DNA of 18,340 nucleotides, taken from an uncultured Clostridia bacterium (GTDB lineage Bacteria > Bacillota > Clostridia > Christensenellales > Borkfalkiaceae). Every line of letters begins with the position of its first letter. Position 1 is the stretch's first letter. The notes beneath the pieces were generated by a model. It was given only the letters and a program-made list of their open reading frames with translations, made no database searches and was not told where the DNA came from. The stretch spans positions 1 to 18,340 of the forward strand of contig CAMORY010000062.1 of NCBI GenBank assembly GCA_946624395.1, in the 5' to 3' direction. This document shows, piece after piece, positions 1 through 5,409 of the stretch. The translations under genes were made by a program, and so were the position numbers.

Positions 1-340
1 GAGTCTGGACCGTATCTCAGTTCCAATGTGGCCGATCACCCTCTCAGGTCGGCTAACCATCGTCGACTTGGTAGTCCGTTACACTACCAACTATCTAATG
101 GTACGTGAGCCCATCTATATCCGATAAATCTTTTACCCCTGTGGGATGCCCCACTGTGGTCTTATGCGGTATTAGCACAAATTTCTCTGTGTTATTCCCC
201 AGACATAGGCAGGTTGCTCGCGCGTTACTCACCCGTCCGCCGCTAACTTTAGGGAGCAAGCCCCCTAAAGTCCGCTCGACTTGCATGTATTAAGCACACC
301 GCCAGCGTTCGTCCTGAGCCAGAATCAAACTCTTGAGTTA
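1..340 (-). rRNA. rrs: 16S ribosomal RNA, 5' portion (partial)
   Basis: The reverse complement reads AGAGTTTGATTCTGGCTCAG at 333-314, which is the universal 16S start. It then shows the conserved blocks GACGAACGCTGGCGG, TACATGCAAGTCGAGCGG, GGCGGACGGGTGAGTAACGC and ACTGAGATACGGTCCAGACTC. About the first 340 nt of the gene are present and the rest runs off the left edge. The mature 5' end is placed at about 340 by analogy with other 16S genes, where the AGAGTTTG block starts near nucleotide 8. The sequence is of clostridial/Bacillota type. The short open frames on both strands here are not genes. Confidence 0.98.
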
Positions 341-420
341 ATGATTTAAAGCCGAGAAACGAATTTCTCAACTGCTCTAACGAATTTCGCTTTATTTAGC
401 GTTTTGTCATTTTAATGACT

Positions 421-435
421 GTTTTCAAAGTACAT
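421..435 (-). promoter_or_regulatory. boxA antitermination site in the rRNA leader
   Basis: On the minus strand this reads ATGTACTTTGAAAAC, about 80 nt before the 16S start. It matches the boxA core (TNCTTTGAAAAC-like) found in Bacillota rRNA leaders, where NusB/NusE bind to give Rho- and terminator-resistant transcription. A short inverted repeat, GTCATT/AATGAC at 406-419, lies just downstream and could play the boxB-like part. The assignment rests on motif and position only. Confidence 0.65.
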
Positions 436-524
436 ATTTCATACTTCAAAGATTTTGACAGAAACTTTCAAAATAACTATTATTTTGTCTTATTTCCTTC
501 TATTCAGTTTTTAAACAACGTTCC

Positions 525-567
525 GTCAACAGCGGTTGACGTATTGCTTAAACAAGCGTTTCGCTTG
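525..567 (-). other. rRNA leader hairpins
   Basis: Two perfect stem-loops lie just downstream of the proximal rRNA promoter. CAAGCG/CGCTTG with a 3-nt loop is at 553-567, and GTCAAC/GTTGAC with a 4-nt loop is at 525-540. They fall at the start of the leader transcript. Neither is followed by a T-run, so I do not call them terminators. They may be leader structure or processing signals. Confidence 0.4.
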
Positions 568-580
568 CGACAGCCTACTT

Positions 581-609
581 ATAATAACATAGTCCCAATT
601 TTAAGTCAA
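581..609 (-). promoter_or_regulatory. rRNA operon promoter, proximal (P2)
   Basis: The minus strand reads TTGACT (609-604), a 17-nt spacer, then TATTAT (586-581), with an extended-10 TG one base before the hexamer. The predicted start is near 574, giving a leader of about 235 nt before the 16S gene. This is a near-consensus housekeeping sigma promoter pointing into the 16S gene. Confidence 0.8.
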
Positions 610-966
610 GCATTTTTTTAAGGTTTTTAAAGATTTTTTTACGAATTTTGCAATCTTTTTTTATCCCACAAAATATTGTGTTTTTTTGTCTCTAAAAACC
701 ACAATTTTTGCTTTTTAATGCTTAAAATCGCTTGAAAAAACTTAACGATTTAATAAGACTACGTTGTTCCCCACGGAAAGTGGGTAATTGTGATTATAAA
801 TGAAAACCGTTTTAAAGTCAACGGTTTTACGCAAAAAAGTAAAAATTATTATAAAAAAACGCGGTGCACAATCGGCAGGATAAATTTTATAGAAACATTT
901 ATATATAATATACATTATATAACATAACTTATTAAAGCAATTTTACACCGAAGAACGGGTTATTTA
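610..966. other. AT-rich upstream region of the rRNA operon, no gene
   Basis: Apart from the distal rRNA promoter this stretch has no credible reading frame. It is very AT-rich with many A and T tracts, as is common upstream of rRNA promoters (UP-element-like DNA). A TATAAT-like hexamer occurs on the minus strand near 914-919 but has no acceptable -35 partner. Confidence 0.5.
793..821 (-). promoter_or_regulatory. rRNA operon promoter, distal (P1)
   Basis: The minus strand reads TTGACT (821-816), a 17-nt spacer, then a perfect TATAAT (798-793). It lies about 212 bp upstream of the second promoter and points the same way, the tandem arrangement typical of rRNA operons. The -35 region and spacer sit in an inverted repeat (AAAACCGTT/AACGGTTTT at 802-827). 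A CCCAC/GTGGG hairpin at 770-784 would lie at the very start of the transcript. Confidence 0.75.
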
Positions 967-1000
967 AAAACTTTCAGGCGGAGCAAACGCTCCGCCTGAA
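967..1000 (-). terminator. Intrinsic terminator of the lipoprotein gene
   Basis: A perfect 12-bp GC-rich stem (973-984 with 989-1000, 4-nt loop) is followed on the minus strand by AGTTTTTAAA. It begins 32 bp after the lipoprotein stop codon and ends that transcript before the rRNA promoters. Confidence 0.88.
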
Positions 1001-1032
1001 CTGTTTTAATATATCCGATTTACTCTTTAATA

Positions 1033-1797
1033 TTATAAAGGCAACTGTCCTAACTGATAACTGTCAAGGTCGCTCGGCAAACTTACTTTACCATCATAAG
1101 CCTTTACTACCATATATACTGACATGCTGGAATTATAGCCTTGATAACTTATTGTCACAGACACGTCGATTTTACACGCAATAAGGTTGCCGTTAGCGTC
1201 GAAAACGTAATAATATTCACCGTTCACTTTAACGCCTTCCACCGAGAAGTTATTAACTTCTACTTTAACTTTACTTTCCGTTTCGCCTTTATCGAGATAA
1301 ACCTTAATACTGCCGGTGTTATCCATTTCAAGGTATTCAATAACGCCTTGGATGTCTATAATCGCGTCAGAACCCATACTGGTAATCCCTTCAAGGAACT
1401 CTTCGTAATCCACCGCCTGTTTTATCTTCATGCCGTCGCTGTTTATGTACATAAAACCGTTGGAATAATAAATGTCGCCCTTTATGGATTGACCTTCTCC
1501 TTTGCCTTTGACGCTACCTTCCATCTCTATCTGTTGCTGAGCATTGTAAACGCATTTCAAATCGTATTCCATAGAAAATTCCATTTCTCCATCCATTTCC
1601 ATAGAAAATTCCATTTCCATACCGCTTTTCATGTCTAAAACACTGCTCTCGCCGTTAACGCTTTCAGCAAACTCTGCGGCGGTTGCTTTGTCCACTTCTT
1701 CGTAATTACCTTTAAAGGTCGAATCCCCGCAAGCCGTAAAGCCCATTACGCCGATTGCAAGAACAAGGCACATAACAAGAGTTAAAAGTTTTTTCAT
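1033..1797 (-). CDS. Putative secreted lipoprotein, function unknown
   Basis: 254 residues. The N-terminus MKKLLTL followed by a hydrophobic stretch and FTAC at residues 20-23 is a lipoprotein signal peptide, with Cys23 the expected lipidated residue. The mature part is acidic and rich in Met, Glu, Ser and Tyr. Around residues 59-78 it carries a near-tandem repeat (MEFSMEMDGE then MEFSMEYD). The alternating pattern with YYSNGFMYI and VYLDKGETESKVKVEV segments suggests a beta-rich fold, perhaps like the LolA/LppX-type lipoproteins of Gram-positives (for example DUF6612-like); that is inference. The start has a clear AAGGAG seven bases upstream. It is a monocistronic gene with its own promoter at 1955-1983 and terminator at 967-1000. 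The signal peptide closely resembles that of the purine-binding lipoprotein at 16096-17355. No catalytic motif is visible. Confidence 0.85.
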   Translation of the reverse strand: MKKLLTLVMCLVLAIGVMGFTACGDSTFKGNYEEVDKATAAEFAESVNGESSVLDMKSGMEMEFSMEMDGEMEFSMEYDLKCVYNAQQQIEMEGSVKGKGEGQSIKGDIYYSNGFMYINSDGMKIKQAVDYEEFLEGITSMGSDAIIDIQGVIEYLEMDNTGSIKVYLDKGETESKVKVEVNNFSVEGVKVNGEYYYVFDANGNLIACKIDVSVTISYQGYNSSMSVYMVVKAYDGKVSLPSDLDSYQLGQLPL

Positions 1798-1868
1798 CGT
1801 TGTTTTCTCCTTAAAAAATTTTTATTATTTGTTGTTCAATTTATTATTTTGGCTATTAAGCCTGTTTG

Positions 1869-1904
1869 TTCCGTTGCGTCAGCAACGGAAAAGGGGTACC
1901 CCTT
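1869..1904 (-). promoter_or_regulatory. Structured 5' leader of the lipoprotein mRNA
   Basis: Two adjacent inverted repeats sit in the 150-nt untranslated leader: the palindrome AAGGGGTACCCCTT at 1891-1904 and TTCCGTTGC/GCAACGGAA with a 4-nt loop at 1869-1890. Neither is followed by a T-run on the minus strand, so they are not simple terminators. They could stabilise the mRNA or form an operator. I recognise no known riboswitch here. Confidence 0.4.
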
Positions 1905-1954
1905 GAAATCTTAAAAATTTTTATCGGTCTTAAAAAACCGTTTACTTTGTCTAT

Positions 1955-1983
1955 ATTATGGCTCTTTATTGCAATTTTGTCAA
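1955..1983 (-). promoter_or_regulatory. Promoter of the lipoprotein gene
   Basis: The minus strand reads a perfect TTGACA (1983-1978), a 17-nt spacer, then CATAAT (1960-1955). The predicted start is near 1948, about 150 nt before the start codon. The leader is structured: it includes a 14-bp palindrome AAGGGGTACCCCTT (1891-1904) and a 9-bp hairpin (1869-1890). Confidence 0.8.
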
Positions 1984-1996
1984 GCCTTTCCGGAAA

Positions 1997-2037
1997 ATTT
2001 AAAATACCCACCCCCGAAAATTTTGTCGGGAGCGGGT
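1997..2037 (-). terminator. Terminator following the tRNA-Arg 3'-end copy
   Basis: On the minus strand a 12-bp stem (2037-2026 with 2017-2006, two wobble pairs, 8-nt loop) is followed by ATTTTAAATTTT. It directly abuts the duplicated tRNA 3' end, as a tRNA terminator would, so it may be the original terminator of the tRNA gene. It lies just upstream of the lipoprotein promoter. Confidence 0.6.
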
Positions 2038-2058
2038 TGGTGCACTCGACGGGAGTCG
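2036..2058 (-). repeat. Copy of the tRNA-Arg 3' end (att-like direct repeat)
   Basis: These 23 bases are identical to 2285-2307, which is the 3' end of the intact tRNA-Arg gene: part of the T arm, the 3' acceptor strand, the discriminator and CCA. Homology stops at base 2059. A tRNA-end duplication bounding a short segment is what a class II integration site looks like. Here the segment is only about 249 bp and holds no integrase, so it would be a remnant. A plain tandem duplication followed by decay is the alternative. Confidence 0.7.
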
Positions 2059-2284
2059 CTCCGCTTCGCTGAAAATGCATTCGCGTTTTCGCAAACACTA
2101 TCGTTTTTGCCTATCCTTACGGATAACGCTCGCTATCACGCCAAGGCAGCAAAAGGTGGATGTCCACCTTTTGTCGGCGACCATTTCAAATTGCATTTGC
2201 TTTTCGGTCGCCGATACCTGCCTGTTCGACTCCCGCGCCTTTATCAAAACAACTCCCCGACAGGTTAAAACCTGTCGGGGAGTT
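2059..2284. other. Hairpin-rich segment between the tRNA-end repeats
   Basis: No credible gene is present. The segment is dense in inverted repeats. AAAAGGTGGA/TCCACCTTTT (10 bp, 2-nt loop) is at 2151-2172 and TCGGCGACC/GGTCGCCGA (9 bp) at 2174-2214. TATCC/GGATA lies at 2112-2125, and the perfect 19-bp terminator is at 2248-2287. At 2224-2235 a 12-base piece of tRNA T-arm sequence appears inverted. It could be the end of a degraded element or a structured RNA; the sequence alone does not decide. Confidence 0.45.
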
Positions 2285-2287
2285 GTT
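2241..2287 (-). terminator. Terminator of the tRNA-Arg gene
   Basis: A perfect 19-bp inverted repeat (2248-2266 with 2269-2287, 2-nt loop) begins at the last base of the encoded CCA and is followed on the minus strand by TTGTTTTGAT. It is unusually long and exact for a tRNA terminator and differs entirely from the one at 1997-2037. Confidence 0.75.
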
Positions 2288-2363
2288 GGTGCACTCGACG
2301 GGAGTCGAACCCACAGCCTTCGCCGTCGGAGGGCGACGCTCTATCCAGTTGCGCTACGAGTGC
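2287..2363 (-). tRNA. tRNA-Arg (anticodon CCG)
   Basis: The minus strand folds as a full cloverleaf. The acceptor stem is GCACTCG/CGAGTGC. The D arm has GCGC/GAGC-type ends around AACTGGATA. The anticodon stem is TCGCC/GGCGA with loop CTCCGAC, giving anticodon CCG, which reads CGG (Arg). A short variable region AGGCT follows, then the T arm GTGGG/CCCGT-type with loop TTCGACT, discriminator A, and an encoded CCA at 2289-2287. Its own promoter is 34 bp upstream. The frames translated through it (HSTGVEPTAF-like) are a known artefact of tRNA sequence. Confidence 0.96.
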
Positions 2364-2396
2364 GTATATATCATTAAATTGATTTGCAGTGATAAC

Positions 2397-2425
2397 ATTA
2401 TATATGTAATCCGAAAAAATATCAA
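2397..2425 (-). promoter_or_regulatory. Promoter of tRNA-Arg
   Basis: The minus strand reads TTGATA (2425-2420), a 17-nt spacer, then a perfect TATAAT (2402-2397), 34 bp before the tRNA 5' end. It diverges from the mnmA promoter, with 26 bp between the two -35 boxes. Confidence 0.85.
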
Positions 2426-2451
2426 GTATTTTATAAACCTTTAACGCAAAG

Positions 2452-2480
2452 TTGTATTTTAAATCAAAATATGTTATCAT
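2452..2480 (+). promoter_or_regulatory. Promoter of mnmA
   Basis: TTGTAT (2452-2457), a 17-nt spacer, then TATCAT (2475-2480) with an extended-10 TG. The predicted start near 2487 gives a leader of only about 22 nt. The ribosome binding site before the ATG at 2509 is weak (GCGGGT). Confidence 0.65.
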
Positions 2481-2508
2481 TTTATAAATCAAAATTTGCG
2501 GGTAAAAA

Positions 2509-3585
2509 ATGAAAACGGTAGTCGTGGGCATGAGCGGCGGCGTGGACAGTTCGGTCGCGGCGCTCCTTTTAAAAGAGCAAGGGTACAACGTAATCGGGCT
2601 GTATATGAACAACTGGGAAGAAACCGACGCGTGCGGCGCTTGCACGGGCGAAGAAGACTTTGCGGACGTTCGCAGGGTTTCTAACAAACTCGGCATACCC
2701 TACTATTCTGTAAACTTTGCTAAAGAATATATGGACAGGGTGTTTTCGTATTTTCTTACCGAATACTCCGCGGGCAGAACCCCCAACCCCGACGTTTTAT
2801 GCAACCGCGAGATAAAGTTCAAAGACTTTAAGGAAAAAGCGAAAGAACTTGGTGCGGATTATATCGCTACGGGGCATTATTGCGATATTCTGCACGATAA
2901 GGGCGTGCATTACCTTTTGAAAGCCAAAGACCAAAGTAAAGACCAGACATATTTTTTAAACCAACTTTCGCAAGAACAGTTAGACGGCGTTTTATTTCCG
3001 CTGGGGAAACTCGATAAAACGGAAGTCCGTAAAATCGCCGTGGCAAATGGGCTTGCAACCGCCGCGAAAAAGGATTCCACGGGCATATGCTTTATAGGCG
3101 AACGGAATTTCCGCAACTTCCTGTCAAAATACCTACCCGCGAAAAAGGGCGACATAATAACGACGGACGGAAAGAAAATCGGCGAACATATGGGGCTTAT
3201 GTACTACACTTTAGGTCAGCGCCGCGGGCTTAATATCGGCGGACAGAAAGGCGACGACGGCGGCAGATGGTTCGTGATAGAAAAAGATTTAAAAAACAAT
3301 ATATTATACGTAGCACACGGCTCGGAAGAAAAATTATACAGCAAAGGGCTTATTATGAACAAAGTTAATTGGATACCCTTTGCCCCCGAGATAAAGGAAT
3401 TCAAATGCACGGCGAAATTCCGCTACCGCCAGCCCGAACAGGGTTGCACGGTTAAAATAAACGACGGGTTTATTCAGGTAGATTTCGACGAAAAGCAGCG
3501 CGCCATAACCGAAGGGCAGTTCGCCGTGTTTTATCAGGGCGACAAGTGCATAGGCGGCGGCGTTATAGAAAAAGCGATATTTTAA
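2509..3585 (+). CDS. mnmA: tRNA-specific 2-thiouridylase MnmA
   Basis: 358 residues, the normal family length. MnmA adenylates U34 of tRNA-Lys, -Glu and -Gln and replaces O2 with sulfur delivered as persulfide. The N-terminal PP-loop ATPase motif SGGVDSS is at residues 9-15. The two catalytic cysteines are Cys98 in NPDVLCNREIKF and Cys194 in DSTGICFIGERNF, corresponding to Cys102 and Cys199 of the E. coli enzyme. TGHY (121-124) and KDQTYFL are the usual tRNA/ATP contact segments. The C-terminal part, with YTLGQRRGL and a beta-barrel-like tail ending FYQGDKCIGGGVI, is intact. It has its own promoter on the plus strand and is followed by the repeat-bounded nuclease unit with no terminator in between. 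Plus-strand genes are the minority here. Confidence 0.97.
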   Translation: MKTVVVGMSGGVDSSVAALLLKEQGYNVIGLYMNNWEETDACGACTGEEDFADVRRVSNKLGIPYYSVNFAKEYMDRVFSYFLTEYSAGRTPNPDVLCNREIKFKDFKEKAKELGADYIATGHYCDILHDKGVHYLLKAKDQSKDQTYFLNQLSQEQLDGVLFPLGKLDKTEVRKIAVANGLATAAKKDSTGICFIGERNFRNFLSKYLPAKKGDIITTDGKKIGEHMGLMYYTLGQRRGLNIGGQKGDDGGRWFVIEKDLKNNILYVAHGSEEKLYSKGLIMNKVNWIPFAPEIKEFKCTAKFRYRQPEQGCTVKINDGFIQVDFDEKQRAITEGQFAVFYQGDKCIGGGVIEKAIF

Positions 3586-3589
3586 TAAC

Positions 3590-3698
3590 TGTCATCCTGA
3601 GACGGACAATCTTTGACGGGCAGTCTAAGGACCTTATAATTTCTACTATTAAAAAGATTCTGAGATTGCCCGTTATTTATGTCCGTCTCAGAATGACA
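3590..3698. repeat. Left repeat block of the GIY-YIG unit (nested palindrome)
   Basis: The outer arms TGTCATCCTGAGACGGAC and GTCCGTCTCAGAATGACA differ at one position. The inner arms GACGGGCAGTCT and AGATTGCCCGTT differ at two. The loop holds a promoter. As RNA or single-stranded DNA the block would fold into a long hairpin. Confidence 0.8.
3613..3640 (+). promoter_or_regulatory. Promoter inside the left repeat
   Basis: TTGACG (3613-3618), a 16-nt spacer, then a perfect TATAAT (3635-3640). The predicted start near 3647 gives a leader of about 62 nt to the GIY-YIG start codon. The -35 lies in an inverted-repeat arm, so the unit may carry its own promoter wherever it sits. Confidence 0.6.
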
Positions 3699-3708
3699 TA
3701 GAAAATTT

Positions 3709-3996
3709 ATGTATTACGTTTATATTTTAACTAATTACACCAACAAAGTTTTATATACGGGCATTACCAACAACCTTGAAAAAAGAATATACGAGCATAA
3801 AACAAAAGCGGTAAAAGGTTTTACCGCAAAATACAACGTACACAAACTAATCTATTTTGAAGAAACAACCGAAGTACACGCGGCAATTCAGCGCGAAAAA
3901 CAAATAAAAAGGTTTACGCGGGATAAAAAAATAAACCTTATAAATTCTTTAAATCCGTCGTGGACGGATTTAATAGAAAAATTTCACGAACAATAA
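3709..3996 (+). CDS. Small GIY-YIG nuclease domain protein
   Basis: 95 residues, a stand-alone catalytic domain of the COG2827/UPF0213 type. The GIY-like element is Y3-V4-Y5 (YYVYIL) and the YIG-like element is Y16-T17-G18 (LYTGIT). The conserved Arg is R26 (LEKRIYEHK), with H30 nearby. Further on is the catalytic Glu, probably E63, in AAIQREKQIKRF. All the core residues appear present, so it is likely active as a DNA-cutting enzyme. The C-terminus NSLNPSWTDL is typical of this family. There is no recognisable Shine-Dalgarno before the ATG. It lies entirely within a pair of inverted repeats, which suggests it belongs to that unit rather than to mnmA; family members in other genomes are small genes of unsettled function. 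A role in spreading or maintaining the repeat is my inference. Confidence 0.88.
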   Translation: MYYVYILTNYTNKVLYTGITNNLEKRIYEHKTKAVKGFTAKYNVHKLIYFEETTEVHAAIQREKQIKRFTRDKKINLINSLNPSWTDLIEKFHEQ

Positions 3997-4012
3997 AACC
4001 GTATAGTTATAA

Positions 4013-4056
4013 AAGGTCCTTAGATTGCCCGTTTTATTCGCCCGTCTCAGGACGAC
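4013..4056. repeat. Right inverted repeat of the GIY-YIG unit
   Basis: It matches the inverse of 3591-3635 over about 44 bp with a few mismatches and a small gap in the middle (TTTATTCGC against CAAAGATTGT). It starts 17 bp after the GIY-YIG stop codon. The TGCCCGTT...CCGTCTCAG core is also shared in direct orientation with 3667-3690. Confidence 0.78.
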
Positions 4057-4083
4057 AATAATTTGTGATTTGATTTTAAACAC

Positions 4084-4125
4084 TTTCGCCCCCGCAGGCA
4101 ACGCCTGCGGGGGCGAAAATTTTTA
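4084..4125. terminator. Bidirectional terminator between the GIY-YIG unit and glyA
   Basis: A perfect 16-bp GC-rich stem (4084-4099 with 4103-4118, loop AAC). On the plus strand it is followed by ATTTTTAATATT, a good U-tract. On the minus strand, after glyA, it is followed by GTGTTTAAAATC, which is weaker. It can serve the convergent transcripts from both sides. Confidence 0.85.
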
Positions 4126-4141
4126 ATATTGATTATTACTT

Positions 4142-5383
4142 TCAGTTATAAATGGGATACTTGTCGCACAGCGCGATAACTTCTGCCGTAATTCTGTCTT
4201 TAACGTTATCGAAGTCGGACGCAACTTCTCTCATCCACACCGCGATTTTCTTCATTTCTTCTTCCTTAAAGCCACGGGTCGTTATAGCGGGCGTACCCAC
4301 CCTTATGCCGCTGGTAATAAACGGCTTTTCAGGGTCGTTCGGGATAGCGTTCTTATTGACGGTGATATGCACTTCGTCCAGCCGCTTTTCCATCTCCTTA
4401 CCCGTTATGCCGAACGGGCGAAGGTCTATAAGCATAAGGTGGTTATCCGTGCCGCCCGAAACGATTTTAAATCCTTCTTTAACGAGTTCTTTGCTTAAAG
4501 TCTGCGCGTTCGCTATTATCTGTTTCTGGTATTCTTTGAATTCGGGCTTTAAAGCTTCGCCGAGCGCTACCGCCTTTGCCGCGATAATGTGCATTAAAGG
4601 TCCGCCCTGCGTTCCCGGGAACACCGCTTTGTCGATTTTAGCCGCAAGTTCTTCTTTACAGAGAATAAGTCCGCCGCGCGGGCCGCGAAGAGTTTTATGC
4701 GTGGTCGTCGTTACCACGTCCGCATACGGAACGGGGCTTTGGTGCAGACCCGCGGCGACGAGCCCCGCGATATGCGCCATATCTACCATAAGGTACGCGC
4801 CCACTTTGTCCGCGATTTCGCGCATTTTTTTGAAATCTATAGCGCGCGAATAAGCGGAAGCCCCCGCTATTATCATTTTGGGCTTGCAACTTTCGGCAAC
4901 CCTTAAAATATCGTCGTAATCCAGCATTTCCGTTTCGTTTGAAACGCCGTACGGCACTATATTGAAATATTTACCCGAAATATTTACGGGCGAACCGTGG
5001 GACAAATGCCCGCCGTTCGCAAGATTCAGCCCCATAACCGTATCGCCCGGGTTTACCAGCGCGAAGAACACGGCAAGGTTAGCGTTCGCGCCCGAGTGGG
5101 GCTGAACGTTAGCGTGTTCCGCGCCGAAAAGTTTTTTAGCGCGCTCTCTCGCTATATTTTCCACTATATCCACGTACTGACAACCGCCGTAATAACGCTT
5201 TGCGGGAAAGCCTTCCGCATACTTGTTGGTAAGCACCGTACCCGCCGCCAAAAGCACCGCTTTAGACACTATATTTTCGGACGCAATCAGTTCTATATTA
5301 TGCTGCTGGCGCTTTAATTCCAAATCGCAAGCGCCGTACACTTCAGCGTCGTAATTTTCAAGTTCTTCAAAAAAGTTTTTCAT
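4142..5383 (-). CDS. glyA: Serine hydroxymethyltransferase
   Basis: 413 residues, full length. It converts serine and tetrahydrofolate to glycine and 5,10-methylene-tetrahydrofolate using PLP, and is the main entry of one-carbon units. The PLP lysine is K230 in VVTTTTHKTLRGPRGG. Other family landmarks are ELIASENIVS (31-40), NKYAEGFPAKRYYGG (53-67), QPHSGANAN (94-102) and the DMAHIAGL segment at 201-208. The start has AGGAG at good spacing. It is the last gene of the ZTP-riboswitch operon, 26 bp after the AICAR transformylase gene. The link makes sense because the methylene-folate it makes is oxidised to the 10-formyl-folate that the transformylase uses. No deviation from the family is seen. 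Confidence 0.98.
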   Translation of the reverse strand: MKNFFEELENYDAEVYGACDLELKRQQHNIELIASENIVSKAVLLAAGTVLTNKYAEGFPAKRYYGGCQYVDIVENIARERAKKLFGAEHANVQPHSGANANLAVFFALVNPGDTVMGLNLANGGHLSHGSPVNISGKYFNIVPYGVSNETEMLDYDDILRVAESCKPKMIIAGASAYSRAIDFKKMREIADKVGAYLMVDMAHIAGLVAAGLHQSPVPYADVVTTTTHKTLRGPRGGLILCKEELAAKIDKAVFPGTQGGPLMHIIAAKAVALGEALKPEFKEYQKQIIANAQTLSKELVKEGFKIVSGGTDNHLMLIDLRPFGITGKEMEKRLDEVHITVNKNAIPNDPEKPFITSGIRVGTPAITTRGFKEEEMKKIAVWMREVASDFDNVKDRITAEVIALCDKYPIYN

Positions 5384-5409
5384 ATATTTCTCCTAAAAGT
5401 TTTTACAAT

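Larger units (their letters stand above)
3590..4057 (+). mobile_element. Candidate inverted-repeat-bounded unit carrying a GIY-YIG nuclease
   Basis: The left end (3591-3635) and right end (4013-4056) are inverted copies of each other. The reverse complement of the left end and the right end share AAGGTCCTTAGA, TGCCCGT and CCGTCTCAGGA with few mismatches over about 44 bp. The left block is itself an imperfect palindrome: 3590-3607 pairs with 3681-3698 (17 of 18), and 3615-3626 with 3663-3674 (10 of 12). The only gene inside encodes a 95-residue GIY-YIG protein, with a promoter inside the left repeat. Together this looks like a small mobile or repeat-propagating unit of about 470 bp inserted between mnmA and its terminator. 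No transposase is present and a target duplication is not convincing (AATAA near both ends, in AT-rich DNA). Confidence 0.55.

Noticed and set aside
415..621. Plus-strand frame of 68 codons in the rRNA leader
   Set aside because: It lies antisense to the rRNA leader, boxA and promoter, with no ribosome binding site.
901..942. Third rRNA promoter around TATAAT at 914-919 on the minus strand
   Set aside because: There is no -35-like hexamer at 16 to 18 bp; TATAAT matches are expected in such AT-rich DNA.
1856..2098. Open frames on both strands between the lipoprotein gene and the tRNA
   Set aside because: They pass through the promoter, the terminator and the tRNA-end copy, have no ribosome binding site and no coding-like composition.
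2223..2236. T-arm-like sequence on the plus strand, suggesting a second tRNA
   Set aside because: The flanking bases do not form a T stem, and no anticodon arm or acceptor stem can be built around it.
2265..2696. Minus-strand open frame of 143 codons through the tRNA and the start of mnmA
   Set aside because: It runs through the tRNA-Arg gene and its terminator and is antisense to mnmA; its tRNA-derived part (DRASPSDGEGCGFDSRRVH) is a familiar artefact.
3584..4061. AATAA on both sides of the GIY-YIG unit as a target-site duplication
   Set aside because: Five AT-only bases in AT-rich DNA are expected by chance, and the spacing to the repeat ends is unequal.
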